Positions 24,866-35,293 of a stretch of 64,000 nucleotides of DNA are shown here, one piece after another. The stretch's first letter is position 1, and the number at the start of each line of letters is the position of its first letter. The stretch comes from Ottowia flava. Its GTDB lineage: Bacteria > Pseudomonadota > Gammaproteobacteria > Burkholderiales > Burkholderiaceae_C. The translations under genes and the position numbers were made by a program. The notes under the pieces were generated by a model, which was not told where the DNA came from, searched no databases, and saw only the letters and a list, made by a program, of their open reading frames with translations. Location: NCBI RefSeq assembly GCF_008017535.1, contig NZ_VRUA01000003.1, positions 124,001 to 188,000 on the forward strand, in the 5' to 3' direction.

Positions 24866-25231
24866 TCAAGTGTTTGGCTGGGTGAAAGTCGTCGCGGCCC
24901 AGCGTTGGCGGGCTATCTGCTCTGCTTTGGTGGGGCGCCCGCGTGGTCGCCGTGGGGGTGGTGGTTCCGCAGGCTTGGTGGACTCGATCCAGGCGAGCAC
25001 ATCGCGTTCGTACCAGCACAGCCTGCGGCTGCCTGGCATCTTGAACGGGCGGGGGATCAGGTGGCTGTACTTGGAACTGGTGGCGAAGGTGCGGATCGTG
25101 GTGACGCTCTTGCCCAGCATCCGGGACAAGTCCTCGGTGAAGAGCACCCGCACGGGGGCGGATGGGGAGTCAAGGGTCGCGCGGACGATGGGAGTGCCAG
25201 CTTGCGCTTCTGGCAGCAGGGGAAGTTGCAT
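24866..25231 (-). CDS. Excisionase / MerR-type HTH protein
   Basis: 121-aa protein from the ATG at 25231. The core VLFTEDLSRMLGKSVTTIRT, then PRPFKMPGSRRLCWYERDVLAWI, is the AlpA/excisionase-like HTH that recognises DNA with one helix and wing. A basic Pro-rich tail (PPPPRRPRGRPTKAEQIA) includes an AT-hook-like RGRP. The longer frame upstream has poor coding character, so I took this start. It is coupled to rep and may regulate it. Confidence 0.7.
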   Translation of the reverse strand: MQLPLLPEAQAGTPIVRATLDSPSAPVRVLFTEDLSRMLGKSVTTIRTFATSSKYSHLIPRPFKMPGSRRLCWYERDVLAWIESTKPAEPPPPRRPRGRPTKAEQIARQRWAATTFTQPNT

Positions 25232-25631
25232 GGCTCGAAAACTCGTCGTGAGCCGACAGGCGGCTCGTGGCGCGATTGATAGTTTTCGAGACCAAAGCCC
25301 TGCCGAGATCGAAGAGCACGGTTGGAGGAAGCTCAACCTAACTTCAGCATCTCGTCGCGCCTTTTCGCGCTGCGACAGTCCACCGGGAAGATGGCCCAGG
25401 AATTTCGGGCGCAATGATTGGCGTGTCGGGTTATCGCTGAATCCCCCGAGGAACGTGCAGGCGCTTCCTGAGCGAGGGCGGAGGACGCCTATCCACTCCG
25501 CCAACCTGCCACACTGGTTTGTCGTGAATGGCAGTATAGAGCCGGGTTGCTACAAGCAGCAAGAGCACCCAAGGTTCTGGGCCATTGTTGGGCCATCGAA
25601 TAGGGTGATTTACTCTGAATTGCTATGCACA
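25232..25631. other. Gene-free edge of the island
   Basis: About 400 bp with frames open only by chance on either strand; none shows family features or a ribosome binding site. It separates the plasmid-like module from the tRNA-Pro gene and probably includes the island-chromosome junction. Confidence 0.4.
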
Positions 25632-25673
25632 AAGAAAAAGAGTCAAACCAGCTAAATGCTTGATTTGACTCTT
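25632..25673 (-). terminator. Rho-independent terminator of tRNA-Pro
   Basis: AAGAGTCAAA (25638-25647) and TTTGACTCTT (25664-25673) form a perfect 10-bp stem. Read on the minus strand it ends in a T-rich run (CTTTTTCTTTG), 6 bp after the tRNA 3' end. Confidence 0.8.
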
Positions 25674-25679
25674 GATTCC

Positions 25680-25756
25680 TGGTCGGGGTGAGAGGATTCG
25701 AACCTCCGGCCTCTACGTCCCGAACGTAGCGCTCTACCAGGCTAAGCTACACCCCG
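25680..25756 (-). tRNA. tRNA-Pro (CGG)
   Basis: A 77-base gene with encoded CCA. The acceptor CGGGGTG pairs with CACCCCG, the anticodon arm is CTACG-TTCGGGA-CGTAG with anticodon CGG, and the T arm contains GGTTCGAATCC. Its 3' end faces the accessory region on the left, the orientation used by tRNA-targeting integrases. Confidence 0.95.
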
Positions 25757-25778
25757 AAGCTTGTGCTGCAACCTGCGG

Positions 25779-26762
25779 CTAAGAGCGCCGCTGCAAAAGC
25801 TGAGCCGCTAATTCTAGCAAACTGTTGGTGTAAGGATTGGCATCGAAGCTGCAAATTGCGTCGATGGCCTGTTGCGCCTGCGCTGCAGCGGCATTCTTGG
25901 TGCGTTCGAGTGCGCCACAGCCGCGAACGATCGCGACGATCTTGTCCAGGTCCTGCGTGTTGCCCGATTCTATGGCTTCCCGCACGGTGGAGGCGTCAGG
26001 AGCGGGAGCGAGTTGCATTGCCAGGATCAACGGCAGCGTGGCCTTGCCTTCTCGCAGGTCGTCGCCCAGGTTCTTCCCCATTTCGATCGCATCGCCCTCA
26101 TAGTCAAGAACGTCGTCGATCACCTGGAAGGCGGTCCCGAGGGACAGGCCATATTCGGCGCATGCGGCTTCGACGGCCGGCTTGGCGTCGGCCAGTACAG
26201 CCGCCAAACGGCAGCTTGCCTCAAACAATTTGGCAGTTTTGGAGCGGATCACGCGCAGATAGCCGGCCTCGTCCAGCGATGCGTCGTGCATGTTCATCAG
26301 CTGCAGCACTTCGCCTTCCGCGATCACGTTGGTGGCATCGGCGAGGATCTGCATGATTCGCATGCTTCCTGCTTCCACCATCATCTGGAAGGCACGCGAA
26401 TAGAGGAAGTCTCCAACGAGCACGCTGGCCGGATTGCCGAACACCTCGTTGGCGGTGGCGCGCCCCCGCCGCAGCGTCGATTCGTCCACGACATCGTCGT
26501 GCAGCAGTGTGGCGGTGTGGATGAACTCCACGACCGCTGCCAAGTTGAAGCGCTGCGGATGCTTGCATCCCAGCGCTCCAGACATTAAAAGCAGCAAGAC
26601 CGGGCGAAGCCGCTTGCCACCCGCGGCGATGATGTAACGCGCCACTTCGCCGACGAGAGGCACATCCGACGTGAGCCGTTGAGCGATGGTCGCGTCGACT
26701 TCGCGCAGTTCCTGGGCTGCAAGTGCCGCGAACTGGCTGCTGGGTTTAGAAGGGGAATCCAA
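25779..26762 (-). CDS. ispB: Polyprenyl (octaprenyl) diphosphate synthase
   Basis: 327-aa trans-prenyltransferase. The first aspartate-rich motif is [11 protein letters not shown] and the second is [12 protein letters not shown], with [13 protein letters not shown] before them. It makes the ubiquinone side chain. The start is probably the TTG at 26762 ([11 protein letters not shown]); another TTG 72 bp upstream is possible but reaches toward the rplU promoter. Divergent from rplU-rpmA-obgE, the usual order in this group. Confidence 0.92.
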   Translation of the reverse strand: MDSPSKPSSQFAALAAQELREVDATIAQRLTSDVPLVGEVARYIIAAGGKRLRPVLLLLMSGALGCKHPQRFNLAAVVEFIHTATLLHDDVVDESTLRRGRATANEVFGNPASVLVGDFLYSRAFQMMVEAGSMRIMQILADATNVIAEGEVLQLMNMHDASLDEAGYLRVIRSKTAKLFEASCRLAAVLADAKPAVEAACAEYGLSLGTAFQVIDDVLDYEGDAIEMGKNLGDDLREGKATLPLILAMQLAPAPDASTVREAIESGNTQDLDKIVAIVRGCGALERTKNAAAAQAQQAIDAICSFDANPYTNSLLELAAQLLQRRS

Positions 26763-26886
26763 GGGTAACGACGCCCCGCGCGGGCGAGGCCAACAAGAGG
26801 CGAGCGAACGTCGGCTTGAAAGGGCGCCGACCAAACCAGAAATTATAGGAGCGACGCAGCGCTTGCTCCGTACGCGTGCGGATGCC

Positions 26887-26915
26887 TTGCGCGCTCGCGA
26901 GCGCCTGGCTATAAT
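26887..26915 (+). promoter_or_regulatory. Sigma-70 promoter of rplU-rpmA
   Basis: -35 TTGCGC (26887-26892) and perfect -10 TATAAT (26910-26915) with 17-bp spacing, 52 bp before the rplU ATG. Confidence 0.75.
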
Positions 26916-26967
26916 GCGCAGTTCCGCGGAAATCCGTTCGCGGTATCCTTTTCAAGAGGTTTTTTAT

Positions 26968-27285
26968 ATGTACGCGGTCATAAAAACCGGTGGCAAGCAG
27001 TATCGTGTTGCCTCTGGCGAGAAGATCAAAGTAGAACAGATTGCTGCGGACGTAGGCCAGGAAATCACCTTCGATGAAGTGCTCGCCGTTGGCGGTGAGG
27101 GCGATCTGCAGATTGGTGCTCCCGCGGTCTCCGGCGCCTCCGTGGTGGCCAAGGTGGTTGCTCACGGCAAGCACGACAAGGTGCGCATCTTCAAGATGCG
27201 TCGCCGCAAGCACTACCAGAAGCGCCAAGGCCATCGCCAAGGCTATACCGAGCTCGAAATTGGCGCCATCAACGGCGGCAAGTAA
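26968..27285 (+). CDS. rplU: 50S ribosomal protein L21
   Basis: 105-aa L21. It begins [20 protein letters not shown] and carries the family signature [20 protein letters not shown] with [13 protein letters not shown] at the end. It binds 23S rRNA and L20 in the large subunit. It has its own strong promoter and is followed 13 bp later by rpmA. Standard length. Confidence 0.98.
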   Translation: MYAVIKTGGKQYRVASGEKIKVEQIAADVGQEITFDEVLAVGGEGDLQIGAPAVSGASVVAKVVAHGKHDKVRIFKMRRRKHYQKRQGHRQGYTELEIGAINGGK

Positions 27286-27298
27286 GGAGTAACACACC

Positions 27299-27559
27299 AT
27301 GGCACAGAAAAAAGGCGGCGGTTCCACACGGAACGGCCGCGATTCCAAGCCCAAGATGCTGGGCGTCAAAGTGTTCGGCGGCCAGACCATCAGCGCCGGC
27401 TCGATCATCGTGCGCCAGCGCGGCACCAAGTTCCACCCCGGCACCAACGTCGGAGTGGGCAAGGACCACACCCTGTTTGCTTTGGTCGACGGCCAAGTGT
27501 CGTTCGCCGTCAAAGGCGCGCAGAACAAGCACACCGTGGTGGTGACGCCCGTCGCCTGA
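27299..27559 (+). CDS. rpmA: 50S ribosomal protein L27
   Basis: 86-aa L27, beginning [19 protein letters not shown] with the typical [20 protein letters not shown]. Its N-terminal tail reaches the peptidyl transferase centre. It lies 13 bp after rplU on the same transcript; a GC-rich terminator follows. Confidence 0.98.
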   Translation: MAQKKGGGSTRNGRDSKPKMLGVKVFGGQTISAGSIIVRQRGTKFHPGTNVGVGKDHTLFALVDGQVSFAVKGAQNKHTVVVTPVA

Positions 27560-27587
27560 CGCGGCGGACTAACCCCCGATGCTTGCG

Positions 27588-27618
27588 GCCCCGCCTTGGC
27601 GGGGCTTTGCTGTTTTTG
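27588..27618 (+). terminator. Rho-independent terminator after rpmA
   Basis: GCCCCGCC-TTGG-CGGGGC hairpin followed by TTTGCTGTTTTT, 25 bp before the obgE ATG. Read-through into obgE is still likely, as this order is conserved. Confidence 0.75.
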
Positions 27619-27637
27619 GCGCCCCGTGTTGGAATGA

Positions 27638-28702
<1,065 letters not shown>

Positions 28703-28713
28703 TTGGCCTTGAG

Positions 28714-28775
28714 TGCTATTGATTGCGTAGCTGCCTGCGCAGATTCAGCAAGGGCTCCGACTCGATTTGATCCAA
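28714..28775 (+). repeat. Interspersed repeat copy 1
   Basis: Starts TGCTATTGATTGCGTAGCTG and continues CCTGCGCAG; it ends within a few bases of the proB start, so the repeat supplies the leader of proB. Confidence 0.75.
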
Positions 28776-28778
28776 AAA

Positions 28779-29939
28779 ATGACCCACCATCATCTGGCCG
28801 ACCCGTTGGCTTCCGCACGCCGCATCGTCGTCAAGGTCGGCTCCAGCCTGGTCACCAACGAAGGCCGCGGCCTGGACGAAGCGGCGATCGGTGAGTGGTG
28901 CCGGCAACTGGCCGTGCTCTCGCGCGGTGATGCGGCGACGGGCTTGGGCGAGCGCCGCGAAGTCATCATGGTGTCCAGCGGCGCCATTGCCGAAGGCATG
29001 AAACGCCTGGGTTGGGCCAAGCGCCCGCACGAGGTCAACGAGTTGCAGGCTGCGGCGGCCGTCGGCCAGATGGGCCTGGCACAGATGTACGAAACCAAGC
29101 TGCGCGAGCAGGGCCTGCGCAGCGCCCAGGTGCTGCTGACGCACGCCGACTTGGCCGACCGCGAGCGCTACCTGAACGCGCGCTCGACCCTGCTGACGCT
29201 GCTGCAGTATCAAGTGCTGCCGGTCATCAACGAGAACGACACGGTCGTCACCGATGAAATCAAGGTCGGCGATAACGACACGCTGGGTGCGCTGGTCGCC
29301 AACCTGGTGGAGGCGGACCTGCTCGTCATCCTGACCGACCAGCGCGGCCTGTACACCGCCGATCCGCGCAAGGACCCGGCGGCCGAGTTGGTCGGCGAAG
29401 CGCGCGCGGGCGACCTGGCGCTGGAGCGCATGGCCGGCGGCGCGGGCAGCAGCATCGGCAAGGGCGGCATGCTGACCAAGATCGTTGCGGCCAAGCGCGC
29501 GGCGGGCTCGGGCGCGTCCACCGTCATCGCATGGGGGCGCGAGCCCGACGCGCTGCTGCGCCTGGCGCGCGGCGAGCGCATCGGCACCCTGCTGGTGGCG
29601 CCCACGCAAAAGACGCAGGCGCGCAAGCAATGGATGATGGACCACCTGCAACTGCGGGGCGCCGTGGTGGTCGATGAGGGCGCGGCCAGCAAGCTGCGCG
29701 GCGCGGGCAAGAGCCTGCTGCCGATCGGCATGACGCAGGTGCAGGGCGTGTTCTCGCGCGGCGACGTGATCGCCGTGCGCGACATCACGGGCTCAGAGAT
29801 CGGCCGAGGCCTGGCCAACTATTCGAGCGCCGAGGCACGCCTGCTGTGCCGCAAGCCGTCCAACGAAATTGCGCAGTTGCTGGGCTACAGCGCCGAACCC
29901 GAGATGGTGCACCGGGACAATCTGGTGCTGACGCGCTGA
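28779..29939 (+). CDS. proB: Glutamate 5-kinase
   Basis: 386 aa from the ATG at 28779; a TTG 12 bp upstream is an alternative. The amino-acid kinase domain has [48 protein letters not shown] and KGGMLTKI, and a C-terminal PUA domain begins near residue 285. First step of proline synthesis. No clear Shine-Dalgarno, because an interspersed repeat runs right up to the start. Confidence 0.96.
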   Translation: MTHHHLADPLASARRIVVKVGSSLVTNEGRGLDEAAIGEWCRQLAVLSRGDAATGLGERREVIMVSSGAIAEGMKRLGWAKRPHEVNELQAAAAVGQMGLAQMYETKLREQGLRSAQVLLTHADLADRERYLNARSTLLTLLQYQVLPVINENDTVVTDEIKVGDNDTLGALVANLVEADLLVILTDQRGLYTADPRKDPAAELVGEARAGDLALERMAGGAGSSIGKGGMLTKIVAAKRAAGSGASTVIAWGREPDALLRLARGERIGTLLVAPTQKTQARKQWMMDHLQLRGAVVVDEGAASKLRGAGKSLLPIGMTQVQGVFSRGDVIAVRDITGSEIGRGLANYSSAEARLLCRKPSNEIAQLLGYSAEPEMVHRDNLVLTR

Positions 29940-29955
29940 TGCATATGAAATGGGC

Positions 29956-29998
29956 CTTTGGCCCTGGCCCCATCTGCGCAGGCAGCTATCAATAGTAG
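29956..29998 (-). repeat. Interspersed repeat copy 2
   Basis: Minus-strand CTATTGATAGCTGCCTGCGC then AGATGGGGCC. It begins at the 3' end of the CNP1-like gene and supplies that gene's TGA. Confidence 0.75.
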
Positions 29999-30531
29999 AG
30001 CGATTGGTTGCCAGACTTCAGCTCTCGCACGATGTCCTTGGCGTCTTGGCGCAACGTTGACCCCATGCACATGCCGCCGCGCGCCAACTGCAACGGGTGC
30101 TTGACCATGATGTTGTTCTGGCCCTGCATGGCCTTCCAGTCGGTCTCGCTGTTCATCGTCCACTCGCCACCCTGCACCTGACGTGCGTAGATGCGGAACT
30201 CGCCCGTGGCGCACCGGATGCCCTCGTACGTTGCGTTGACGGCTGATGGCCCGCGAGCAACCGCGACGTAGCGCACGATGCCTGTGTCGTGGTTCAGCGC
30301 AATCGTGTTCGGGTCAACGCCCATCCGTACCGAGGAGCCCCGTGGCATCTCGATGTCGACCAGGCCTGAAAGGCTGTAGGCTGGCGGGGGTGGCACCGTG
30401 CCTTCCTTCCAGTCGGCGAGGTCGGCATTCGCGTACTGCGCGCCGGCAGGGATGCTCGCGGCGAGCAGTGTGGCTGCCAGCAGGCATCGCATGCGTCGGT
30501 ACGCGCGTTGGGTTCGGGTAGCGGTGATCAC
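29989..30531 (-). CDS. CNP1-like exported protein
   Basis: 180 aa from a GTG that overlaps the rppH stop, or 167 aa from the ATG at 30492. Either way an N-terminal signal peptide is visible ([19 protein letters not shown]). The mature part matches the CNP1-like family of Burkholderiales and Neisseriales, including YAVARG-type and [15 protein letters not shown] segments. Function unknown, probably periplasmic. The last codons overlap an interspersed repeat. Confidence 0.75.
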   Translation of the reverse strand: MITATRTQRAYRRMRCLLAATLLAASIPAGAQYANADLADWKEGTVPPPPAYSLSGLVDIEMPRGSSVRMGVDPNTIALNHDTGIVRYVAVARGPSAVNATYEGIRCATGEFRIYARQVQGGEWTMNSETDWKAMQGQNNIMVKHPLQLARGGMCMGSTLRQDAKDIVRELKSGNQSLYY

Positions 30532-31196
30532 GAATCGATTTCCAGTCCCGGCGGTCCGCCCGCATTTGAGCGAGCGGTACGCGTCGTATCCACAGGCTGC
30601 GCCGATTCGACGGACGGGCAGTCAGGCGAATGCCGCTCGCGCCGATCGGAGGTCTGGATTGGTTGTAAGCCGCCATGCTCGCGCGGCCGCACACCGCCAC
30701 GCAGGTAGCGGTTGCGGTGTTCAGCGCGCGGCAGGAAGCGCGCCAGTTCGGTCAGCGCCATTTCGTACACACCTCGCTTGAACTCCACCACCACGTCAAG
30801 TGGAACCCAATAGTCGTTCCAGCGCCAAGCGTCAAATTCCGGGTGGTTGGTGGCGCGAAGGTTCAAATTCCAGTCGTTGGCGACCAGTTGCAGCAAATAC
30901 CAGATTTGCTTCTGGCCCTTGTAATGACCGCGCGCGTCGCGGCGGATAAACCGGTCTGGCACCTCGTAGCGCAACCAGTCACGGGTTCGGGCGACGATGC
31001 GTACATGCTCCGCATGGAGCCCGACTTCCTCGTGCAGTTCACGGTACATGGCCTGCTCGGGCGACTCGCCCCGATCAATGCCGCCCTGCGGGAACTGCCA
31101 GGAATGGGTGCGGATACGCTTACCCCAAAAAACCTGATTCTTCTGGTTGAGCAGGATGATGCCGACGTTCGGGCGAAAGCCTTCCCGGTCAAGCAT
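30528..31196 (-). CDS. rppH: RNA pyrophosphohydrolase (Nudix)
   Basis: 222-aa Nudix hydrolase that removes pyrophosphate from mRNA 5' ends and starts decay. It opens [17 protein letters not shown], and the Nudix box [23 protein letters not shown] is intact. Length exceeds the E. coli enzyme (176 aa) because of a basic, probably disordered tail ([11 protein letters not shown] onward), common in beta-proteobacteria. Divergent from proS. Confidence 0.95.
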   Translation of the reverse strand: MLDREGFRPNVGIILLNQKNQVFWGKRIRTHSWQFPQGGIDRGESPEQAMYRELHEEVGLHAEHVRIVARTRDWLRYEVPDRFIRRDARGHYKGQKQIWYLLQLVANDWNLNLRATNHPEFDAWRWNDYWVPLDVVVEFKRGVYEMALTELARFLPRAEHRNRYLRGGVRPREHGGLQPIQTSDRRERHSPDCPSVESAQPVDTTRTARSNAGGPPGLEIDS

Positions 31197-31300
31197 AATC
31201 GAACCCCAAATTCAATAAGTTATGACCATTATGCACGGTGCATTGACACCGGCAAGTGGGCACAAACCCCATCCAAGGCGTGGACTTACGCCCGATCCCG

Positions 31301-33046
31301 ATGAAAGCCAGCCAGTTCTATATCAGCACCCTCAAGGAAGCGCCTGCAGATGCGGAGGTGGTCAGCCACCAGCTCATGACGCGGGCCGGGATGATCAAGA
31401 AGCTGGGCGCAGGCGTGTACACCTACATGCCAATGGGCCTGCGCGTGATCCGCAAGGTCGAGGCCATCGTGCGCGAGGAGATGAACCGCGCCGGCGCCGT
31501 CGAATGCGTGATGCCGGTGGTCCAGCCGGGCGAGCTGTGGAGCGAGAGCGGGCGCTTTCAGACCATGGGCCCCGAATTGCTGCGTGTTCAGGACCGGCAT
31601 GAGCGCGATTTCGTCATTCAGCCGACCAGCGAAGAGGCGGTGACCGACATCGCGCGCCAGGACCTGCGCAGCTACAAGCAGCTGCCCAAGAACCTCTACC
31701 AGATCCAGACCAAATTCCGGGACGAGCGCCGTCCGCGCTTCGGCCTGATGCGCGGGCGCGAATTCATCATGAAGGATGCCTACAGCTTCGACCGCGACGA
31801 GGCCAGCGCGAAAGTTAGCTACCAGGTCATGGCCAAAGCCTACCGCGCGATCTTTGACCGCTTCGGCCTGACCTACCGCGCTGTGGCGGCGGATTCAGGC
31901 GCCATCGGCGGCGATTTGAGCGAAGAATTCCAGGTGATCGCCTCCACCGGTGAAGACGCCATCGTCTACAGCACCGGCAGCGATTACGCCGCCAACATGG
32001 AAAAGGCCGAGGCGCTCAAGCCCACGGGCCCGCGCGGCGCGGCCACGCAAGCCATGACCAAGACGCTGACGCCCGGCAAGTCGACCTGCGCCGACGTGGC
32101 CGAGCTGCTGCAGCTGCCGTTGAAGCAGACCGTGAAATCCCTGGTGCTGGCCACCGACCAGACCGACGAAGACGGCAAGGTCGTCAAAAGCCAGGTCTGG
32201 CTGCTGCTCCTGCGCGGCGACCACGACATGAACGAGATCAAGGTCAGCAAGGTGCCGGGGCTGGACCAAGGCTTTCGCTTTGCGACCGTGCCTGAAATTC
32301 TTGAGCACTTCGGCACCAAGCCCGGCTACCTGGGCCCGATCGGGCTGAAACAGCCGGTGAAGCTGGTGGCCGACCGCGAGGTCGCGCTGATGGCCGACTG
32401 GGTTTGCGGCGCGAACGAAGAAGACTTTCACCTCACCGGCGTGAACTGGGGCCGCGACCTGCCCGAGCCCGATGCCGTGGCCGACATCCGCAATGTGGTG
32501 CCCGGCGACGCTGCGCCCGACGGCAAGGGTACGCTGGCGATCGAGCGCGGCATCGAGATCGGCCACATCTTCTACCTGGGCACCAAGTACAGCACCGCCA
32601 TGGACGCCACGTTCCTGGCGGAAGACGGCAAGCCGCGCCATTTTGAAATGGGTTGCTACGGCATCGGCATCACGCGCCTGCCGGCCGCCGCCATCGAACA
32701 GAACCACGACGCGCGCGGCATCATCTGGCCCGACGCGCTGGCGCCCTTCACCGTGGTGATCTGCCCCGTCGGCATGGACCGCAGCGAGGCTGTGAAGGCC
32801 GCGGCCGAGGCGCTGTACGCCGAGCTGATGGCGGCCGGGGTCGACGTGATCCTGGACGACCGCGGCGAGCGCCCGGGCGCCATGTTCGCCGACTGGGAAC
32901 TGATCGGCGTGCCGCACCGCGTGACCATCGGCGACAAGAGCCTGACGGACGGTGTGGTCGAGTACCAGCGCCGCCGCGACACGGCCGCCACCAAGGTGCC
33001 GGCAGCAGAGATCGCGGCCTTTGTGAAGGGCTGGCTGGCGGCATGA
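31301..33046 (+). CDS. proS: Proline-tRNA ligase
   Basis: 581-aa class II synthetase of the bacterial type with an editing insertion. It starts [20 protein letters not shown]; a GTG 45 bp upstream is less likely. Motif 1 ([20 protein letters not shown]), motif 2 ([20 protein letters not shown]) and motif 3 ([17 protein letters not shown]) are clear. It charges tRNA-Pro. The stop overlaps the next gene (ATGA). Confidence 0.97.
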   Translation: MKASQFYISTLKEAPADAEVVSHQLMTRAGMIKKLGAGVYTYMPMGLRVIRKVEAIVREEMNRAGAVECVMPVVQPGELWSESGRFQTMGPELLRVQDRHERDFVIQPTSEEAVTDIARQDLRSYKQLPKNLYQIQTKFRDERRPRFGLMRGREFIMKDAYSFDRDEASAKVSYQVMAKAYRAIFDRFGLTYRAVAADSGAIGGDLSEEFQVIASTGEDAIVYSTGSDYAANMEKAEALKPTGPRGAATQAMTKTLTPGKSTCADVAELLQLPLKQTVKSLVLATDQTDEDGKVVKSQVWLLLLRGDHDMNEIKVSKVPGLDQGFRFATVPEILEHFGTKPGYLGPIGLKQPVKLVADREVALMADWVCGANEEDFHLTGVNWGRDLPEPDAVADIRNVVPGDAAPDGKGTLAIERGIEIGHIFYLGTKYSTAMDATFLAEDGKPRHFEMGCYGIGITRLPAAAIEQNHDARGIIWPDALAPFTVVICPVGMDRSEAVKAAAEALYAELMAAGVDVILDDRGERPGAMFADWELIGVPHRVTIGDKSLTDGVVEYQRRRDTAATKVPAAEIAAFVKGWLAA

Positions 33047-33696
33047 GGGTGCTGCCTGGGCGCGGGCCAGTGGCAGCCGGGCTGTCGCGGCGCGCCTGTC
33101 TGACTGCGTCGGTCGGCGCGGCCAGCTTGAGTCTGGTGCCGCACGTTGCTCGTGCGGGCGGGCAACTGGAGGAGCCGATGATCGACTCGGTCCGCACCGC
33201 GCTCAGTTCGGCCATCGCCAACAGCGCCCCGCCTGTGCCGAGCTTCGCCACCACCGAGGCGCGCCTGTCCTACCTGCGCTGGCTGGCGGAAATGAGCGAC
33301 CGGCTTTACAGCCGCAAGAAGGATTTCGATACGCGCATCGAGTTCCTGCAGACCGTGTGGTACGAGACCCGCCGCGCAGGGCTCGATACTTCGTTGGTGA
33401 TGGGTCTGATCCAGGTCGAAAGCGCGTTCCGCAAGTACGCCGTGTCCAGCGTGGGGGCGCGCGGCTACACCCAGGTCATGCCGTTCTGGACGCGCGTGAT
33501 CGGCGATGGCGACCCGGGCAAGCTGTTCCACATGCAGACCAACCTGCGCTTCGGTTGCGTGATCCTGCGCCACTATCTGGATCGGGAGCGCGGCGACCTG
33601 TTTCTGGCGCTCGGGCGCTACAACGGTTCGCGCGGCCGGGCGCCGTATCCGAATGCCGTGCTCGGCGCTCAAAAAAGATGGATTTTCAAGGGCTAG
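33043..33696 (+). CDS. Lytic transglycosylase (SLT fold), exported
   Basis: 217-aa peptidoglycan lytic transglycosylase. The N-terminus has a twin-arginine-like signal ([20 protein letters not shown]). The catalytic domain shows [15 protein letters not shown] with the acid Glu, then [12 protein letters not shown] and [11 protein letters not shown]. It overlaps proS by 4 bp, an arrangement seen in related genomes. An interspersed repeat starts at its stop codon. Confidence 0.9.
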   Translation: MRVLPGRGPVAAGLSRRACLTASVGAASLSLVPHVARAGGQLEEPMIDSVRTALSSAIANSAPPVPSFATTEARLSYLRWLAEMSDRLYSRKKDFDTRIEFLQTVWYETRRAGLDTSLVMGLIQVESAFRKYAVSSVGARGYTQVMPFWTRVIGDGDPGKLFHMQTNLRFGCVILRHYLDRERGDLFLALGRYNGSRGRAPYPNAVLGAQKRWIFKG

Positions 33697-33732
33697 CCCT
33701 CGCCAGGCGGGCGCAGGCAGCTATCAAATAAG
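33697..33732 (-). repeat. Interspersed repeat copy 3
   Basis: Minus-strand TTTGATAGCTGCCTGCGCCC, between two convergent genes. Confidence 0.7.
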
Positions 33733-33737
33733 GAGTT

Positions 33738-35060
33738 TCAGGGCGGCGCCAGCGCGACCGGCGCGGCCGTCGTGCTGCCGCCGCGGGTGACCAGCACCTG
33801 ATCGATGCGGTAGTTGTCCACGTCCATCACCTCGAAGCGAAAGCCGCCCCAGACCACGCAGTCGGTACGGCGCGGCACCCGGCGGAGCATGGCCATGAGA
33901 AAGCCCGACAGCGTGTCGTACTGGTCTGAGCTGGGAAGGTCGTAAAGATCGAGCGCACGTTCCACGTCGGTGATGGGTGTGTGTCCGTCGATCAGCCAAG
34001 AGCCGTCGTCGCGCCGCACGATCATTTCTTCGTCTTCGGGCGTGACGAGCTCGCCCATCACCGTGCTCATCACGTCGTTTAGCGTCACCACGCCCACCAC
34101 TGTGCTGTATTCGTTGACGATGATGGCGAAGTCTTCATGCTGCTGGCGGAACTGGTGCAGCACCTCCGACAGGCTGAGCTGGTCGGGCACCACCACCACC
34201 TTGTGCAGCAGGCCTTCTTCGGTCAGGTGAATGGGCTGTGCGTTCAGCACGCGCTGGAACAGGTCTTTGGCGTCCACGTAGCCCAGCACGCGATCCAATT
34301 CTCCGTCGCACACGGGGTAGGTCGAGAAGGGCTCTGCCGCGATGCGCGCACGCACAACCTCGTCGGGGTCGTCCTGCCGCAGCCATGCGATGCGGTCGCG
34401 CGGTGTCATGGCGCTGGTCACCGTGCGCGTATCCAGTTCAAACACGTTTTCGATGACCAACTGTTCGGGGCGGTCGATCACCCCCGCCTGGGTGCCGGCT
34501 TCCGCCAGCGCCAGGATGTCGTCGGGGGTGATGCGGTCGTCCCGCTGCGTAGGCAGACCGAACAGCCCAAGGATGAGGTCGGTGCACTTGTTGTACAGCC
34601 AGACGATGGGCTTGAAGATCCACAGGACCTTGTCCATCGGCCCCGCGACCCACATCGCGATGCGTTCCGGCTCGGCCATACCCAGCCGTTTGGGCACCAA
34701 GTCGGCAAACACGACAAACAGCGAGGTCACCAGTGTCACGGAGGCGGCGAAGGCCAGTGGCCCCGCCGTTCTCGGCGACATCCACGGCAGGAGCCAAGCC
34801 TCGAACGTCGGGCTGAACAGGCCTTCGCCCACGATGCCGCCCAGAATGGCGATCGCATTCACGCCGATCTGGACCGTGGTGAAGTAAAAGCCGGGTTGCT
34901 CCTGCACGCGCAGCACTCGCAAGGCACGTTCATCCCCCTCATCGGCAAACTGGCGCAGTCGCAGGCGGCGCGATGCCGCCAGCGACATCTCAGCCACCGA
35001 GAAGAAGGCGCTGGCCGCAATCAGCGCCAGGATGATCAGCAAGTTCTGTAAAAAGCCCAT
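33738..35060 (-). CDS. HlyC/CorC-family membrane protein with CBS pair
   Basis: 440-aa protein of the hemolysin/CNNM family. The DUF21 (CNNM) membrane domain occupies residues 1-180 (ASAFFSVAEMSLAASRRLRL, LVPKRLGMAEPERIAM), followed by two CBS domains (MTPRDRIAWL, STVVGVVTLNDV) and a C-terminal CorC_HlyC domain. Relatives are linked to Mg2+ or other divalent-ion transport. A 437-aa paralogue lies at 37776-39089. Confidence 0.88.
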   Translation of the reverse strand: MGFLQNLLIILALIAASAFFSVAEMSLAASRRLRLRQFADEGDERALRVLRVQEQPGFYFTTVQIGVNAIAILGGIVGEGLFSPTFEAWLLPWMSPRTAGPLAFAASVTLVTSLFVVFADLVPKRLGMAEPERIAMWVAGPMDKVLWIFKPIVWLYNKCTDLILGLFGLPTQRDDRITPDDILALAEAGTQAGVIDRPEQLVIENVFELDTRTVTSAMTPRDRIAWLRQDDPDEVVRARIAAEPFSTYPVCDGELDRVLGYVDAKDLFQRVLNAQPIHLTEEGLLHKVVVVPDQLSLSEVLHQFRQQHEDFAIIVNEYSTVVGVVTLNDVMSTVMGELVTPEDEEMIVRRDDGSWLIDGHTPITDVERALDLYDLPSSDQYDTLSGFLMAMLRRVPRRTDCVVWGGFRFEVMDVDNYRIDQVLVTRGGSTTAAPVALAPP

Positions 35061-35201
35061 GAACGGGTAAGTGATGCGGGCGCGTTGCGCCGCGGGGCCT
35101 CGCTGCGTTGCGCAGTGGCGGTATTTTCAGGCAGTTTACACAGGGGCGTCGGCTTGCACGCCTGTAGGACTGGGACGACATGGGGCCGTCATGCGCCTTC
35201 C

Positions 35202-35207
35202 TATAAT
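35202..35207 (+). promoter_or_regulatory. Likely -10 box for the YidB/OmpA gene
   Basis: Perfect TATAAT 87 bp before the ATG at 35294; no good -35 is visible at 17 bp. Confidence 0.4.
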
Positions 35208-35293
35208 TTTCACAAGGGTTGTCCTTCGTCGGCGCGGCCTTTTTCTAGGGGCCTGTCCTGACAACCTTCCTGCTACACAAGAAAGGAATTCTT

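Noticed and set aside
24834-25655. 273-codon plus-strand ORF
   Set aside because: Antisense to the excisionase-like gene, with no protein-like features.
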